DNA from: Pararhizobium sp. A13
Lineage (GTDB): Bacteria > Pseudomonadota > Alphaproteobacteria > Rhizobiales > Rhizobiaceae
DNA: 64,000 nt
Direction of reading: 5' to 3'
Assembly (NCBI RefSeq): GCF_040126305.1
Contig: NZ_CP149510.1
Location: forward strand, 169,001-233,000
Shown: piece by piece, positions 63,173 to 64,000 of the stretch
Layout: each line of letters opens with the position of its first letter
Position numbering within the stretch: the stretch's first letter is position 1
The notes under the pieces: generated by a model
Databases searched by the model: none
What the model was told of the DNA's origin: nothing
The model's input: the letters and a program-made list of their open reading frames with translations, nothing else
Program-made: the position numbers and the translations under genes

Positions 63173-64000
63173 TCAGGCGCCTATGCTGCGCCCCACGACC
63201 CTTCCTGAAAAGATGCAGCCACCCAGGAACGATCCTTCCAGCGCGTTGTAGCCATGCATGCCGCCGCCGCCGAAACCCGCAACTTCGCCCGCCGCATAAA
63301 GGCCGGGCACAGGTTCGCCGGAGAGCTCCAGCGCGCGGCCGTTGAGATCGGTCTGCAGGCCGCCCAGCGTCTTTCGCGTGAGGATATTGAGGCGCACCGC
63401 AATCAGCGGCCCCGCTTTCGGATCAAGCAGCCGGTGCGGTTTGGCCGTCCGCATCAGCCTGTCGCCCAGATAATTGCGGGCGCCGCGGATGGCGGTGACC
63501 TGCGCATCCTTCGAAAAGGGATTGTCGATCTCGCGATCGCGCGCCTCGATCTGGTGGCGCAGATGTTCGAGCGAAAGGCGCCCCTCGCCGGAGAGCGCAT
63601 TCATCCCCGCGACGAGGTCTTCCAGCCGGTCGCGAATAACGAAATCCTCACCCTTGTCCATGAAGGCCTGCACCGGGCCTGGCGGATTTTTGCCCAGGCG
63701 TTTGAGCAGCAGCGGAATGTCCTTGCCGGTCAAGTCGGGGTTCTGCTCCGACCCCGAAAGTGCGAACTCCTTCTTGATGATCGCCTTGGTCAGAATGAAC
63801 CAGCTATAGTCGGCGCCGGTCTTGCGGATCGCCTTCAGGGTGCCGAGCGTATCGAAGCCCGGCATGGCCGGTGCGGCAAAACGGTTGCCGTCGGCGTCGC
63901 ACCAGAACGAGGATGGCCCCGGCAGGATGCGGATGCCGTGGTTCGGCCAGATCGGATCGAAGTTCCGCAAGCCCTCTGTATAGTGCCACATGCGATCCTT
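63173..64000 (-). CDS. FAD-binding dehydrogenase (fumarate reductase/ketosteroid dehydrogenase type), C-terminal part
   Basis: The last 275 codons of a flavoprotein are in the window; the 5' end lies beyond base 64000. MWHYTEGLRNFDPIWPNHGIRILPGPSSFWCDADGNRF, then LTRKTLGGLQTDLNGRAL and the FAD-binding close VPGLYAAGEVAGFGGGGMHGYNALEGSFLGGCIFSGRVVG are typical of the fumarate reductase/KstD flavoprotein superfamily. The substrate is not clear. No start codon can be given. Confidence 0.85.
   Translation of the reverse strand, partial: KDRMWHYTEGLRNFDPIWPNHGIRILPGPSSFWCDADGNRFAAPAMPGFDTLGTLKAIRKTGADYSWFILTKAIIKKEFALSGSEQNPDLTGKDIPLLLKRLGKNPPGPVQAFMDKGEDFVIRDRLEDLVAGMNALSGEGRLSLEHLRHQIEARDREIDNPFSKDAQVTAIRGARNYLGDRLMRTAKPHRLLDPKAGPLIAVRLNILTRKTLGGLQTDLNGRALELSGEPVPGLYAAGEVAGFGGGGMHGYNALEGSFLGGCIFSGRVVGRSIGA

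Overview
This window is chromosomal DNA of an alphaproteobacterium of the Rhizobiaceae (Rhizobium / Agrobacterium / Neorhizobium type). The evidence is the end of ctrA beside chpT and eipA, a complete tol-pal block, the sqdBDC sulfolipid operon, a serC-serA pair with the alphaproteobacterial serC leader, a tkt-gap-pgk-class I aldolase cluster, and rcdA. GC content is high and gene density is dense throughout. I see no tRNA, rRNA, CRISPR array, prophage or insertion sequence.

Layout. 1-3.7 kb: cell-cycle and envelope genes (ctrA 3' end, an unusual receiver protein, chpT, eipA, a membrane-anchored coiled-coil protein). 3.7-11 kb: an RNA methyltransferase, rluD, rpoH, a 778-residue acidic membrane protein and purA. 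11-16.6 kb: a secreted LprI-like protein, an EamA transporter, a GNAT enzyme and the serC-serA operon with its leader. 16.7-18.5 kb: two related outer-membrane beta-barrel proteins, each with an exact TTAA-N7-TTAA CtrA box about 87 bases upstream of its start. 18.7-29.3 kb: glmM, ftsH, tilS and cpoB-pal-tolB-tolA-tolR-tolQ, all on the minus strand. 29.6-31.1 kb: an island on the opposite strand, holding a short unknown gene and a truncated LigD polymerase domain behind a decayed scrap of the ligase domain, splits tolQ from ybgC. 31.6-34.6 kb: sqdBDC. 34.7-39.3 kb: a ruvCAB operon into which two different VapBC toxin-antitoxin modules have been inserted. 39.4-46.7 kb: an LLM oxidoreductase, yebC, exported proteins, ymdB, 5-formyl-THF cyclo-ligase, a short regulator block, 6S RNA and zapA. 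47-53.2 kb: central carbon metabolism (tkt, gap, pgk, class I aldolase). 53.4-57 kb: a PhzF protein, an unlisted 51-52 residue membrane protein, an MFS transporter, DUF1192 and rcdA. 57.1-59.4 kb: an accessory cassette (GFA, DUF899, AHSA1, ArsR). 59.5-64 kb: rpmE, an ABC exporter, a TctC-type binding protein, a RIME-like mosaic palindrome and part of a flavoprotein dehydrogenase.

How the parts connect. CtrA, ChpT and RcdA belong to one regulatory pathway: phosphorelay to CtrA, and CtrA proteolysis. EipA is an envelope protein known to be CtrA-controlled in Brucella. The exact CtrA boxes upstream of rcdA and of both outer-membrane proteins suggest that this window carries both the regulator and several of its targets. 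Tol-Pal, EipA, the outer-membrane proteins, FtsH and GlmM all concern the cell envelope. The oddest regions are the ruv operon with two toxin-antitoxin insertions, the decayed ligD island inside the tol cluster, and a perfect 19-bp palindrome inside sqdC.
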